Shown in pieces: positions 48,856 through 58,009 of a stretch of DNA of 64,000 nucleotides; within the stretch, counting starts at the first letter, position 1, and every line of letters begins with the position of its first letter. Origin of the DNA: Streptoalloteichus hindustanus (GTDB lineage Bacteria > Actinomycetota > Actinomycetes > Mycobacteriales > Pseudonocardiaceae); NCBI RefSeq assembly GCF_900129375.1, contig NZ_FQVN01000002.1, positions 62,001 through 126,000 on the forward strand, written 5' to 3'. Under the pieces are notes generated by a model that was not told the origin of the DNA, ran no database searches, and saw only the letters and a program-made list of their open reading frames with translations. The position numbers were made by a program, and so were the translations under genes.

Positions 48856-50409
48856 TCACACGGTCAGGCGGCGGAACATCCGGTACACCAGCTCGGCGCC
48901 CTGACGCAGCGCGTCGACGCGGACACGTTCGTCGTCGCCGTGCATCGAGATGACCGAGGCGTTGTCCACGACGTAGGGGTAGATGCCGTAGACCGGAACT
49001 CCCCGCTGGTTCCAGGGATATCCGCTGGTCGCCGCCTCGAACATCGCCGGAACGGCGGGAACCCCTGGCAGGACCTCCGCCGCCGCGGCCCGCCACGCGG
49101 TGAAGACGTCGGTGTCGGTCGGCGCCGGCTCGGCGGCCCACCGCTCCTCCAGCAGGGCCAGGAGTTGGTCCTGGGACACGCCGGCGGGCGTCACCAACGC
49201 CACCTCGACCCCGTCGCCGACGAGGGACCGGAAGCGGTCCAGCACGGCCGAGGGCCGTTGCCCCTGCGGGACGATCCGGACTCCGATCTGGACCGAGGCG
49301 CGGGAGGGGATGACGTTGGTCTTGTAGCCGCCGTCCTGGATGACGTAGGAGATCGTCGTCCGCAGCAACGCGTTGTGCAGCCAGGGATAGGGGCTGCGCT
49401 CCACGACGAGTCGGGCGGCGCGTTCGGTCTGCCGCGGGGACTGGGCGTGCAGCAGCAGTCGGATCGCGTGCGCGAACACCGGGTCGTTCGTCGCGCCCGC
49501 GAGCGCCTCGAAGTAACCGCGGTTGATCGGGGTGAGCGCGACTTCCGGTTGGTACTCGCCGATCCTGCTGACCGCGCGGTTGACGCGGAGGATCGCCGAG
49601 TCCGGCATGGGCTTCGACGAGTGCGTCGCGGTTCCCCTGGCGCTGAGCCGGACCACCATGGGAACCCGGTCGAGGCAGGTCATGGACAGCAGCATCGGCG
49701 TGCGGCCATCCCGTTGGGCCAGTTGCCAACCGCCCTCGGTGAGCACCGTGCCCACCTCCAGCAGCTCCGGCTTCTGCTTGACCAGCCAGGGAGTCCCGTG
49801 CGGGCCGCCCTCCTCGTCGGCGTCCGACAGGAAGACCACGTCCCGGTCGAACCGCGCGCCCTCGCGGACGAGCCGCAACAACGCGGCCATGAACGCCGCG
49901 TTCGTGCCCTTCATGTCGATCGCGCCCCGACCCCACAGCTCGCCGTCCACGATCTCGGCGGCGAACGGGTCCCGACGCCAGTTCTCGCGCTCCACCGGCA
50001 CGACGTCGGAGTGGCAGAGCAGCAGCAGCGGGGCTTTGGCTCCGGTGCCCCTGATGCGGGCGATGAGGTGGACGTTGTCCGCTTTCGGCGTCGGCACAAG
50101 GGAAGTGCTGACACCGTGCGCCTCCCAGACGGCCTGGAGCACGCGGGCGTGCGGCAGCGTCACACCGCCCTGGCCGTGGTGCGAGGTGTCGAACCGGATC
50201 ATGGTCCGGGCCAGGGACACCACGTCGATGTCCCGCGGGTCGTGGCGCGGCGGGTTCGGTGACCCGGGTGGCTCAGGTGACTGAGGTGACTCGGCTGCCT
50301 GTGGTGTCATCTGCGGCTCCGGAAGGAGGGCGGGCGCGGTGAGACCCGCGCCGGCGGCCCGGAGGAAACCCCTGCGGTCGAACCCTGGGGGAGTCACGAC
50401 CGCGAGCAT
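48856..50409 (-). CDS. M20-family peptidase with Tat signal
   Basis: 517 residues from ATG 50409; other starts are possible because no clear ribosome site is seen. DRRGFLRAAGAGLTAPALL is a Tat signal. A Pro/Ser-rich linker precedes the M20 domain: LLLLCHSDVVPVERENW and WGRGAIDMKGTNAAF supply the first zinc ligands, and FLSDADEEGGPHGT the catalytic glutamates. It is an exported carboxypeptidase or aminoacylase with two metal ions. Confidence 0.88.
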   Translation of the reverse strand: MLAVVTPPGFDRRGFLRAAGAGLTAPALLPEPQMTPQAAESPQSPEPPGSPNPPRHDPRDIDVVSLARTMIRFDTSHHGQGGVTLPHARVLQAVWEAHGVSTSLVPTPKADNVHLIARIRGTGAKAPLLLLCHSDVVPVERENWRRDPFAAEIVDGELWGRGAIDMKGTNAAFMAALLRLVREGARFDRDVVFLSDADEEGGPHGTPWLVKQKPELLEVGTVLTEGGWQLAQRDGRTPMLLSMTCLDRVPMVVRLSARGTATHSSKPMPDSAILRVNRAVSRIGEYQPEVALTPINRGYFEALAGATNDPVFAHAIRLLLHAQSPRQTERAARLVVERSPYPWLHNALLRTTISYVIQDGGYKTNVIPSRASVQIGVRIVPQGQRPSAVLDRFRSLVGDGVEVALVTPAGVSQDQLLALLEERWAAEPAPTDTDVFTAWRAAAAEVLPGVPAVPAMFEAATSGYPWNQRGVPVYGIYPYVVDNASVISMHGDDERVRVDALRQGAELVYRMFRRLTV

Positions 50410-50487
50410 ATTGGGGATGTCGACCCCCCGAACCCGTTCGACCCGAACTTTCCGCCACAACGACCGGTCCGCCCGTCCTGACCGCGG

Positions 50488-50898
50488 CTATGCCGTCGTC
50501 CTGGCTTCGAGCAGGGCCGCCCCGGTCGCGTAGAGCTGGATGAGGAGAGGGCGGAGCAGCGCGCCAGCCGGGCTCAGCGCGTAGCGCGTCCGCACGGGAA
50601 ACCCCGCGAGCTGCTCGCGGACGACCAACCCGCGCGCCTCCAGCTCGCGCAGCCGCTCGGTGAGGATCTTGGCACTGAGGTCGGGCAGGCGTTCCCGGAG
50701 CTCACCGAACGACCACGGCCCGTGCGACAACTCCCGCACCACGAGCGTGGTCCACCGCCCGGCGACGGCCGCCAGCGCCACCTCGACCGGGCACTCCGCC
50801 TCCGGACGTCGCGTCCGCCCCCGACCGTCCGGCACCAGCTCCGGGTCCCAGCCGTGAGTTTCCGTTTGGTGACCGTCGTCGCGACCGTCTTCGCTCAC
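50488..50898 (-). CDS. HxlR-family regulator
   Basis: 136 residues if started at GTG 50898 (GGGGAGG upstream), or 115 from GTG 50835, which is nearer the family's usual length before CPVEVALAAVAGRW. The winged helix is VVRELSHGPWSFGELRERLPDLSAKILTERLREL. HxlR proteins react to electrophiles or redox change through a cysteine such as the one in ECPVE. It is divergent from an NTF2-like gene, whose ATG is only three bases away. Confidence 0.88.
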   Translation of the reverse strand: MSEDGRDDGHQTETHGWDPELVPDGRGRTRRPEAECPVEVALAAVAGRWTTLVVRELSHGPWSFGELRERLPDLSAKILTERLRELEARGLVVREQLAGFPVRTRYALSPAGALLRPLLIQLYATGAALLEARTTA

Positions 50899-50901
50899 GG
50901 C

Positions 50902-51324
50902 ATGACCTCCCCTGACCACCAGCCCAGTGTGCCTCTGACGACCGACCCCGCCCAACACCCGGCCGTGTTCGCCGCGGCCTTCAACACCGGACGCGGCGAC
51001 CTGCTCGACCTCGTCTACGAGCGAGAAGCGGTCTTCGTGGCCCGCCAGGGACGCACCGTCACCGGCGCGGAGCGCCAGGAGGCCAACGAGCGGTTCCTCA
51101 CCCTGGGCCTGCCCATCACCGTCCACCCCAGACACACCTACGTCGCCGACGACATCGCCCTCCTCATCGTGGACTGGGTCATCGACGGCACCGACCCCGA
51201 CGGCCAACACGTGCACATCGAGGGCACCGCGACCGACGTCGCCCGCCGAGGACCGGACGGAAAGTGGCGCTACGTCATCGACAACCCGTTCGGCACCAGC
51301 ACAGCGCCCGCCACTGTCCACTAA
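50902..51324 (+). CDS. SnoaL/NTF2-like protein
   Basis: 140 residues with the cone fold: FAAAFNTGRGDLLDLVYEREAVFV and ERFLTLGLPITVHPRHTYVADD. These proteins bind or convert small hydrophobic molecules, often with calcium/calmodulin-kinase-association-type architecture. No ribosome site precedes the ATG. The divergent HxlR protein probably controls it. Confidence 0.82.
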   Translation: MTSPDHQPSVPLTTDPAQHPAVFAAAFNTGRGDLLDLVYEREAVFVARQGRTVTGAERQEANERFLTLGLPITVHPRHTYVADDIALLIVDWVIDGTDPDGQHVHIEGTATDVARRGPDGKWRYVIDNPFGTSTAPATVH

Positions 51325-51343
51325 GGACCAACCCGCAAAGGGT

Positions 51344-51889
51344 TCACGCAGCGAGGATGTCGCCCTGCCCCCAGCGCAGCAGCCGGCTCGGCCACTCCCG
51401 TTGTTCCGGAGTGTCGGGCACGCTGTGCCCACGCGCCTGTTCGACCTGCCGCCACGCTTCCCCAGGCTCGACACCGTTCAGAACCAGCACTGCCGCGGCC
51501 AGCAGCGATGCCCGACCAATTCCGAAGCGGCAGTGCGTGACGACGTGTGCCCCGTCCTGGAACCACCGGGCGAGCTCGCGCAGAGTGGACACGACGGCAG
51601 GCAGATCGGGAACGGACCGGTCGGGAATCGGGACGGAGACGAACCGCAGCCCGGCTTCACGCGCCGCTCGCGGCTCCTCGGTCAGGTCCAGGTCTGCGAG
51701 CTCCTCGGAGGTGAGGGCACAGACGAGAACGCCAACCCCGGCGGATCTCAACCCGGCCATCTCGTCATCGAGCCAGTCACCACCCCGAGGACGAGCCATG
51801 GTGCTCAACCGACCCGCACCCGAATGCCGCACCGTGTGAAGAGTGGGTCGCAGGGTGGACAGGGTGCCTCCTTCTGTCTCGTTGTTCAT
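51344..51889 (-). CDS. Dual-specificity protein phosphatase (PTP fold)
   Basis: 181 residues from ATG 51889. The P-loop is HVVTHCRFGIGRASLLAAAVL (HC-x5-R). The general acid aspartate is in VPIPDRSVPD. The family usually begins nearer LSTLRPTLHTV; GAAGGAGG lies five bases before a CTG at 51862, giving that start, so a CTG start is possible. It may remove phosphate from protein or small substrates. Confidence 0.82.
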   Translation of the reverse strand: MNNETEGGTLSTLRPTLHTVRHSGAGRLSTMARPRGGDWLDDEMAGLRSAGVGVLVCALTSEELADLDLTEEPRAAREAGLRFVSVPIPDRSVPDLPAVVSTLRELARWFQDGAHVVTHCRFGIGRASLLAAAVLVLNGVEPGEAWRQVEQARGHSVPDTPEQREWPSRLLRWGQGDILAA

Positions 51890-51997
51890 GTCATTCGACT
51901 GGAGCGACACGTCGAACCGGCCAAGTCAGAACGTCGGTGGGTGCCCTTCTCACCGGAAGGGCACCTACCGCTCGCCAGGCGTTCTCAGTCGTCCGTC

Positions 51998-52750
51998 TCA
52001 GTCGTCCGTCAGCGTCGGGTACAGGCTGCCCGCCGAGGCGAGCACATCACGTAGGGCGAGCGCCTTCTCGCTGGTGACAGCGGTGACGTCCTCGCCAATC
52101 GTGAGCAGATGCCCACCCGCGACCTGTTCCACGCTCACACCCTCGGGCAGAACATCCGGCAGAGGTCTGGCCAACGACAAATAGGTCATCGCGCCGACAT
52201 AAGGTATGTGTTGCTCCCTGTTTTCGCTCTGGTCCTCCCGCATCGACGAGGAGGTCACAATTCCCCAGTCGGGGTCCCACGTGTCGGCCACGGCTTCCAA
52301 CACGCCGCTGAGCTTGCTCGGGTCGTAGAGAGACGCGGAAATATCTCTTTCGGTGTCCAGATCCGGGAGACTCACAACGACGGTGTTCAGCATGGCGGCA
52401 GCGTAGGAACCGCATGAGGAGCGAAGCTGCACCGATCGTTCTCGGTCGCCGTTCCAGACACTGAAGACGAAGCCAAGGTGCTCGAACACCTGGCCTCCAC
52501 TGCGGTTCCGCCCGGACTCCACCACAGGGCGCAGTGCCTTGGGGGTGTGCTGTAGCGGCGTCGCCGCCGCCTTGGACCTGCCCACCCTCCGCCAGGAGGA
52601 GAGGATCGGGTCGATGGGCTCCAACTGTCTGAGAAAGCGGGCCAGCCGTCCGGCGCACTCGTCGACGCCCTCTTGTCTCGGCCCCCAGTAGGCTCCCAGG
52701 TAGAAGTAGTTGTGCGTCAGTTCTCCAAACAAGAGTGGGAGAGGCCGCAC
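51998..52750 (-). CDS. Immunity protein 52-like (Imm52)
   Basis: 250 residues. LGAYWGPRQEGVDECAGRLARFLRQL and the later DPILSSWRRVGRS follow the Imm52 pattern, a family of immunity proteins for polymorphic toxins. No signal is present. It follows the gene at 52763 by 12 bp. No toxin gene with a matching C-terminal domain is seen in the window, so it may be an orphan or protect against others' toxins. Confidence 0.65.
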   Translation of the reverse strand: MRPLPLLFGELTHNYFYLGAYWGPRQEGVDECAGRLARFLRQLEPIDPILSSWRRVGRSKAAATPLQHTPKALRPVVESGRNRSGGQVFEHLGFVFSVWNGDRERSVQLRSSCGSYAAAMLNTVVVSLPDLDTERDISASLYDPSKLSGVLEAVADTWDPDWGIVTSSSMREDQSENREQHIPYVGAMTYLSLARPLPDVLPEGVSVEQVAGGHLLTIGEDVTAVTSEKALALRDVLASAGSLYPTLTDD

Positions 52751-52762
52751 GGAACAGCCCGA

Positions 52763-53266
52763 TCACTCGATCGGCGCGACCTCGGTGACGATCTCGCTGT
52801 CCCCGTCGTCGTACCTCCTGACGAGAAGGAACTCCTGTCCGCTCAGCGGAAGCGTCACCGCATCTCCCGGCCGGCCAGTCTTCGGATCGACCTCGACGGC
52901 CTCGACCTTGTCGAACTCGCCGTCACCGGGGAGCAGTCGCACAAAGGCGTACTGCTCGCCGCTCGATGTGGAAACGACAATCCAACTGTGGTCGTGGTAC
53001 GAGTCGGGCCGAAACTCGTAGCGGGGTAGCTGCTTCGCCTCCCTGGGGGCACGGGCATCCATCGCGACCGGTCGGGAGACGAACACTTCATAAAGGCAAT
53101 TCGCGAGGTGGTCCCAGTCGTCGTGCACCTCGATGTCACGCCAGCCGAGAAGCGCCCTGTCCGCGATCGGTGTCAGCGCCCTGAGGCCCGCCCGAAACAT
53201 GTTGATCATATCGCTGATCTTCATGCTGAAGAAGTCGTCGATGCTTCCTTCGATGGGGAAACGCAT
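52763..53266 (-). CDS. Hypothetical protein of an immunity-type cluster
   Basis: 167 residues, with no recognised domain. IDDFFSMKISDMINMFRAGLRAL forms the N-terminal helices, and HSWIVVSTSSGEQYAFVRLL to EFLLVRRYDDGDSEIVTEV is a beta-rich C-terminal part, as in many immunity proteins. It is coupled with the Imm52-like gene. A decayed tandem copy lies immediately upstream (53366-53706). Confidence 0.65.
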   Translation of the reverse strand: MRFPIEGSIDDFFSMKISDMINMFRAGLRALTPIADRALLGWRDIEVHDDWDHLANCLYEVFVSRPVAMDARAPREAKQLPRYEFRPDSYHDHSWIVVSTSSGEQYAFVRLLPGDGEFDKVEAVEVDPKTGRPGDAVTLPLSGQEFLLVRRYDDGDSEIVTEVAPIE

Positions 53267-53365
53267 TTTCCTGTCCTACGGGTCGAGTCGTGGTTTGGGG
53301 AAGTGGGTGGCGCGGTGGAAGCTGGCCGCCACTCGACCTCCGCGTCTCCCCACCGGTGGCGGATC

Positions 53366-53706
53366 TCATGTGGAGCGTCTGGGGCGCTCTGCTGCGACGG
53401 CCTCGCTCACGATCTCGCAGTCCCCACCGCTGTCTCGTCTGTAGAGAAGAAACGACGGTGTCTTCCCAGGGAATCTCGACCAGGTCTCCTGGCTGACCTG
53501 TCTCCACGTCCACCTCCACGGCTTGGACGGTGTCGAACTGGCCATCACCAGAAAGCAGGCGGGCAAACGCGTAACACGTGCCGCTCGGAGATCGCGCCGC
53601 GATCCAGCAGCGCCCTGAGGCCCACCCGGAACACGTCGATCACGTCGGTGATCGTCGTGCTGAAGAACTCGGTTTCGCTGTCGCCCTGTGCGTCGGGTGT
53701 CTCCAC
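53366..53706 (-). pseudogene. Decayed tandem copy of the 52763 gene
   Basis: TEFFSTTITDVIDVFRVGLRAL matches the N-terminus of the intact neighbour. A shifted frame then gives CWIAARSPSGTCYAFARLL and GDGQFDTVQAVEVDVETGQP. A third frame ends with FLLYRRDSGGDCEIVSEA. Residues about 35-95 of the neighbour are missing. Thus it has an internal deletion and two frameshifts. Confidence 0.8.
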
Positions 53707-53911
53707 AGTCTGGTGATCCAAGTGCTTCGCGCCTGCCCTGCGCCACCACTTTGCCGCGTTCCGCGCCAGGTGTGGAGAAGATCCGCCCGCTGCCCCTTTC
53801 GAATCTCGGAGACAGTGGGAGGTCGCGGGCGTCAGCCCTGCGGCCTCCCCTGACCTCGCGGCTTCCCCCACGAGCCCGACCGCTGCGGGTGGTCGGGTGA
53901 CGAGGTCGTTG

Positions 53912-54280
53912 TCACTGGTCCTGTTGGATCTTTCCTTGGGGGTCGATGCGGTCGGCTTCCGCCGTCATCGCCTGTGAGATGTCGTCCCAGTCGGGGCCGA
54001 AGTTGTACAGGTCGGCCGCGGCTTCCCTGAGGAGGTCCGGGTCGTCGGGTCGTTGGAGGCAGGCCAGGCGGTAGGCCAGATTGCGTGCCCACACGGGGAA
54101 GAGGCAGTCCTTCTCGGTGACGTCGTTCAGCATCGCGACGATCTCGTCGGGACCGGCGAAGGTCAGAAGCTCGACGAATGCGATCCTGTCGCTCAGGATC
54201 TCCTGCTCGCGTCGAGTGTCCGTCACCTCGCCAATGAGAAGCCGCGCTGCCTCCGTCAGTTCGTTCACCGCTTCGCCCAA
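53912..54280 (-). CDS. Hypothetical protein
   Basis: 122 residues from TTG, or 118 from GTG at 54268. All-helical and acidic, with ELTEAARLLIGEVTDTRREQE, FPVWARNLAYRLACLQRPDDP and DLYNFGPDWDDIS. A repeat-like helical fold or small immunity protein is possible, given the gene cluster downstream. No family is recognised. Confidence 0.6.
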   Translation of the reverse strand: MGEAVNELTEAARLLIGEVTDTRREQEILSDRIAFVELLTFAGPDEIVAMLNDVTEKDCLFPVWARNLAYRLACLQRPDDPDLLREAAADLYNFGPDWDDISQAMTAEADRIDPQGKIQQDQ

Positions 54281-54463
54281 TCCTGGAGAAGTAGGTCAAG
54301 ATCGCGACAGTACCGTTCGGGAGTGGGAGGGAGCGGTAGCCGACGGAAGGGGCCGAGGCCATCGTTTCCTCGTTGCCTGCCGAGCGAGTTCCTGTCCTCG
54401 GGGCGGGGAAGCGCGGTGTGTCACCGATGTCCGATGTCAGTGGAGTGGGACAGACTCGGGGCC

Positions 54464-55549
54464 ATGCGCGCGAGCCGACTGGTCTCCACTCTGCTGCTGC
54501 TCCAGAGCCGTGGGCGTATGACGGCGAAGGAGCTGGCTGAGGAGCTTGAGGTGTCGGTGCGCACCGTGTACCGCGACATGGATTCCCTCAGTGCGGCCGG
54601 TGTTCCGCTGTACGGTGAGCCCGGTCATGATGGGGGATACCAGCTTCTCGACGGCTATCGCACCCAACTGACCGGACTCACCGCGGGCGAGGCGGAGTCC
54701 CTGTTCCTGACCGCGTTGCCCGCGGTGGCCGCAGATCTCGGGCTGGGCACGGCGGTTTCCGCCACTCAACTCAAGCTTTTGGCCGCCCTGCCGGGAGAAC
54801 TGCGTGAGCGTGCGGAACGGATCTCGGAGCGTTTCCACCTCGATGCGCCGTCCTGGTACAGGGACGGGGATCGCACGCCGCACCTCACCGTCGTCGCCGA
54901 CGCGGTGTGGAACCAGCGCGTCATCCGGATGCGATACGAGCGCTGGGCCGAACCGCACACGGTGTCGCGGACGGTGGAGCCGTACGGCCTGGTTCTCAAG
55001 GCGGGCCACTGGTATCTCGTCGCGTGTCATGCCGGGACGATGCGCACCTACCGCGTCTCACGGGTCCTGGACGTCGAGGTCGGCGCCGAAACCTTCGACC
55101 GCGCGCCGGACTTCGACCTCGTCGGCCACTGGCGTGTCTACTTGGAACAGTTCGACGCCCGACGCCACAACGGCGAGGCGACTCTTCGGCTCTCTCCCCG
55201 AGCGCTGGCGCGTCTGCCGCACTTCCTGGAGCCGGCCCTCGCGCGGTCCGCCCACGAGACCGCGTCCGAGCCGGATTCGGCCGGCTGGACCCGGGTCACG
55301 ATCCCCGTCGAGTCCGCCGAGCACACCCTGTCCGAGTTGTTGAAGCTCGGCGACGACGTCGAAGTCCTCGCCCCAACGGAACTTCGCGAGCAGATGGTGC
55401 GGACGCTGCGCGCCATGCTGGGCCGCTACGAGCGGTCGAGTCCCCTCAGCCGACGCGGGTCAGTCCCGGACGCGCCGGCCGAGAGCGTCGGCCAGGAACA
55501 CCGCGGCGACCATCACCGCGGCGAGTCCGACGACCACCGCGAGCGGTAG
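54464..55549 (+). CDS. WYL-domain transcriptional regulator
   Basis: 361 residues from ATG 54464. The HTH is at the N-terminus (SRGRMTAKELAEELEVSVRTVYRDMDSL), and a WYL domain follows (IRMRYERWAEPHTVSRTVEPYGLVLKAGHWYLVAC), then a C-terminal extension. WYL domains sense nucleic acids or small molecules. There is no ribosome site, and GTCAGTGG-N6-GACAGACT lies just upstream, perhaps a promoter or operator. Its end overlaps the convergent ABC permease gene by 90 bp. Confidence 0.88.
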   Translation: MRASRLVSTLLLLQSRGRMTAKELAEELEVSVRTVYRDMDSLSAAGVPLYGEPGHDGGYQLLDGYRTQLTGLTAGEAESLFLTALPAVAADLGLGTAVSATQLKLLAALPGELRERAERISERFHLDAPSWYRDGDRTPHLTVVADAVWNQRVIRMRYERWAEPHTVSRTVEPYGLVLKAGHWYLVACHAGTMRTYRVSRVLDVEVGAETFDRAPDFDLVGHWRVYLEQFDARRHNGEATLRLSPRALARLPHFLEPALARSAHETASEPDSAGWTRVTIPVESAEHTLSELLKLGDDVEVLAPTELREQMVRTLRAMLGRYERSSPLSRRGSVPDAPAESVGQEHRGDHHRGESDDHRER

Positions 55550-57112
55550 CCCGGCGGGCTCGCCGTCGACGCGGATGACGCCCATGAAGTCGAGGACGGG
55601 CAGGCCGTTGACCGCGCCGTACCACACTGGCAGGTAAACGGCCTGGAAGAGGCGGTGAGTGCGGCTCAGCGAGCCGAGCAGCAGCGCGAGCGAGGGGATG
55701 AAGACCGCGCCCGCCGTCCACGCGGCCACGCCGGCCCAGTCCGAGATCGACATCATCTTCAGCAGCGGAACGATCCCGACCGCCGCGGTGAGCGCGAACC
55801 CCGACAGCCACTCCGCGATGAGTCGCTGACGCGCCGTCGGATACGCGCCGAGCAGCGCGGAAACACCGTGCTCGTGCCGTTGGGTGCCCAGGCGGGACCA
55901 GATCAGAACCGGCCAGAGCCAGGCGACGGGCAGCATGACCCGCGTGATGTTGGTGGCGGGGGCGAGAGTGCTGGTCGCGGCGATGAACACCGCGCCGCCC
56001 CACCACCACGGGCGCACACCCTGCACGAGAATGCGCAGCTCTCCCCACAGCAGACGGGCGAAGGAACCGCCGGCGACGACGGCGGACCGCGGCAGCCGGG
56101 GAGCGTCCGCCACGTAGTCAGGGGAGTGCTCCAGCCGCACGAGGGAGGCGGGCGCGGCCTCGGTGGCGGGCGCGTCGCCCGGCGCGGGCGTGCCCGGCCA
56201 GATCCGGAGGGTTCGGGCGGGGTCGAACCGGCCGAACCACAGGGCGGGCAGCAGGGCCAGGACCACCGCGAGCCCGACCAGCCCCAGCCGGCTGACCACG
56301 AAGTCCGCGCTCGGCGTGAAACCGTTCCACACGAACGTCTTCAGTGGGTCTTCCAGGTAGGTCAGGCCCAGGCTGAAGTCGCCGCTGGTCAGGTCGAGCC
56401 CCTGGGCCTCCATCTCGGACACCAGCGACCGCACGACCGCGTGCACCCCGATTCCGCCGAGCGGGAACTTCGGCGACTGGCCCAGGAGCGCGAACACCGA
56501 CCAGCAGAAGAACCAGACGATGTTGCCGACACCCGTGCGCAGCCCGGGAACCAGCTCGAAGAACAGGGCGGCGCCGGCCGTCGCGGTGACCAGCGGCATC
56601 GCGATGAGCACGAACGGCGAGAGCAACGCGACCGGATCGACCACTGTGGACTCGCCCCGCGCGAGCTGCATCACCAACGCCGTCACGGCCAGCGCGCCGA
56701 CCATGGAGCCGAGCACCATGACGTTGCTGAGGAACTTGGCCGCCAGGTAGACGGGCGTGCGCAGCGGGGTCGCGGCGAGCGCGAGCCCCACCCGCGTGCT
56801 CTCGTCCCTCGCGATCGCGTTGCGCACCACGTAGAAACCGCCGAGCGTGAGCCACAGGGCGCTGGCGAGCGCGGTCACCATTCCGACGTAGGCGCTGTTG
56901 TAGACGCCTCGGTACTCGCCGACCTGCATGATGACCCAGTGGGCGTCGACTCCCGGCGTGGCGAAGTAGCCCAGGGCCACGGCGGCCAGCAGGATCACTA
57001 CGTACGCCGGACGCCGGACCCGGTCGCGGAAGTCGCCAAGAGCGAGCCCGCCCACCGCCCTGACGCTCACCGTCCTGACGCGCACCGGTCTGATGTGGAC
57101 AGTGCTCGTCAC
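55460..57112 (-). CDS. ABC-2 type exporter permease
   Basis: 550 residues with about 12 membrane helices, including VILLAAVALGYFATPG, MVTALASALWLTLGGFYVV and VVLALLPALWFGRF. Members move lipids, peptides or drugs outward with a partner ATPase. Its GTG start overlaps the ATPase stop by 4 bp. The last 90 bp overlap the WYL gene. The operon includes a lipoprotein and a sensor kinase upstream, suggesting envelope stress. Confidence 0.88.
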   Translation of the reverse strand: MTSTVHIRPVRVRTVSVRAVGGLALGDFRDRVRRPAYVVILLAAVALGYFATPGVDAHWVIMQVGEYRGVYNSAYVGMVTALASALWLTLGGFYVVRNAIARDESTRVGLALAATPLRTPVYLAAKFLSNVMVLGSMVGALAVTALVMQLARGESTVVDPVALLSPFVLIAMPLVTATAGAALFFELVPGLRTGVGNIVWFFCWSVFALLGQSPKFPLGGIGVHAVVRSLVSEMEAQGLDLTSGDFSLGLTYLEDPLKTFVWNGFTPSADFVVSRLGLVGLAVVLALLPALWFGRFDPARTLRIWPGTPAPGDAPATEAAPASLVRLEHSPDYVADAPRLPRSAVVAGGSFARLLWGELRILVQGVRPWWWGGAVFIAATSTLAPATNITRVMLPVAWLWPVLIWSRLGTQRHEHGVSALLGAYPTARQRLIAEWLSGFALTAAVGIVPLLKMMSISDWAGVAAWTAGAVFIPSLALLLGSLSRTHRLFQAVYLPVWYGAVNGLPVLDFMGVIRVDGEPAGLPLAVVVGLAAVMVAAVFLADALGRRVRD

Positions 57113-57996
57113 CGCGCCACCGCCGTCCCGGCCGAGGAACGCTGGAGCACGTCGAGGTAGACGTCCTCCAGGTCCGGCGTGACCGGCACCGCGTCCGGTA
57201 CCGGCGGCACCGCCGACAGCACCCGCATCCGCACCCCGGAGGGCGTGCGCACCATGCGGCTCACCACGAACCGGGACTGGACCGCGTTGACGTGGGCCGA
57301 AGGGACGAGCATCTCCCAGACCTGTCCGTCGATCTCGCGCAGCAGGTCCTCCGGCGTGCCCCGGCGGCGCAGCCGGCCCTGCGCCACGATCGCGATGTCG
57401 GCGGCCACCGACTCCACGTCGGAGACGATGTGCGTGGACAGCAACACGACGCGGTCGGCGGCGAGTTCGCTGAGCAGGTTGCGGAACCGCACCCGCTCCT
57501 CCGGGTCCAGACCCGCGGTCGGCTCGTCGACGATGATCACGCGCGGGTCGGCCAGCAGGGCCTGCGCGATGCCCACCCGCCGCAGCATGCCGCCGGAGTA
57601 CTTGCCCAGCGGGCGCTTCGCGGCCTCGGTGAGGTTGACCAGCGTGAGCAGCTCGTCGATCCGGGCACGAGCCGAGCGCGCCGAGATCCCCTTGGCCGCG
57701 GCGAGGTAGGACAGGAACTCGCGGGCGGTCAGGTTCGGGTAGACCCCGAAGTCCTGCGGCAGGTAACCGAGAACGCGGCGCAGCGCGTTCGGCCGCGCCA
57801 CGACGTCGGTGCCCTCGAAGAGAACCCGGCCACTGGTGGGCCGGGTGACCGTCGCCATGATCCGCATCAGGGACGACTTCCCCGCCCCGTTCGGGCCGAG
57901 CAGACCGACCATCCCGGTCCCCAGCCGCAACGACATCCCGTCGACGGCCCGCTTCCCGCCCCGGTAGACCTTGGTGACCTCGATCAGTTCGAGCAT
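57109..57996 (-). CDS. ABC exporter ATPase
   Basis: 295 residues from ATG 57996. The Walker A is GPNGAGKSS, the Q-loop is YLPQDFGVY, the signature is YSGGMLRRVGIAQ, and the Walker B is VIIVDEPTAGLDPEE with switch His in STHIVSD. A C-terminal regulatory part follows. It partners with the ABC-2 permease in an operon with a lipoprotein and a sensor kinase. Confidence 0.92.
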   Translation of the reverse strand: MLELIEVTKVYRGGKRAVDGMSLRLGTGMVGLLGPNGAGKSSLMRIMATVTRPTSGRVLFEGTDVVARPNALRRVLGYLPQDFGVYPNLTAREFLSYLAAAKGISARSARARIDELLTLVNLTEAAKRPLGKYSGGMLRRVGIAQALLADPRVIIVDEPTAGLDPEERVRFRNLLSELAADRVVLLSTHIVSDVESVAADIAIVAQGRLRRRGTPEDLLREIDGQVWEMLVPSAHVNAVQSRFVVSRMVRTPSGVRMRVLSAVPPVPDAVPVTPDLEDVYLDVLQRSSAGTAVAR

Positions 57997-58009
57997 GTCG
58001 CGTCCGCCC

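Noticed and set aside
55655-57160. A 501-residue plus-strand frame rich in Arg, Glu and Gln
   Set aside because: It is antisense to the ABC-2 permease, whose membrane helices are unmistakable.
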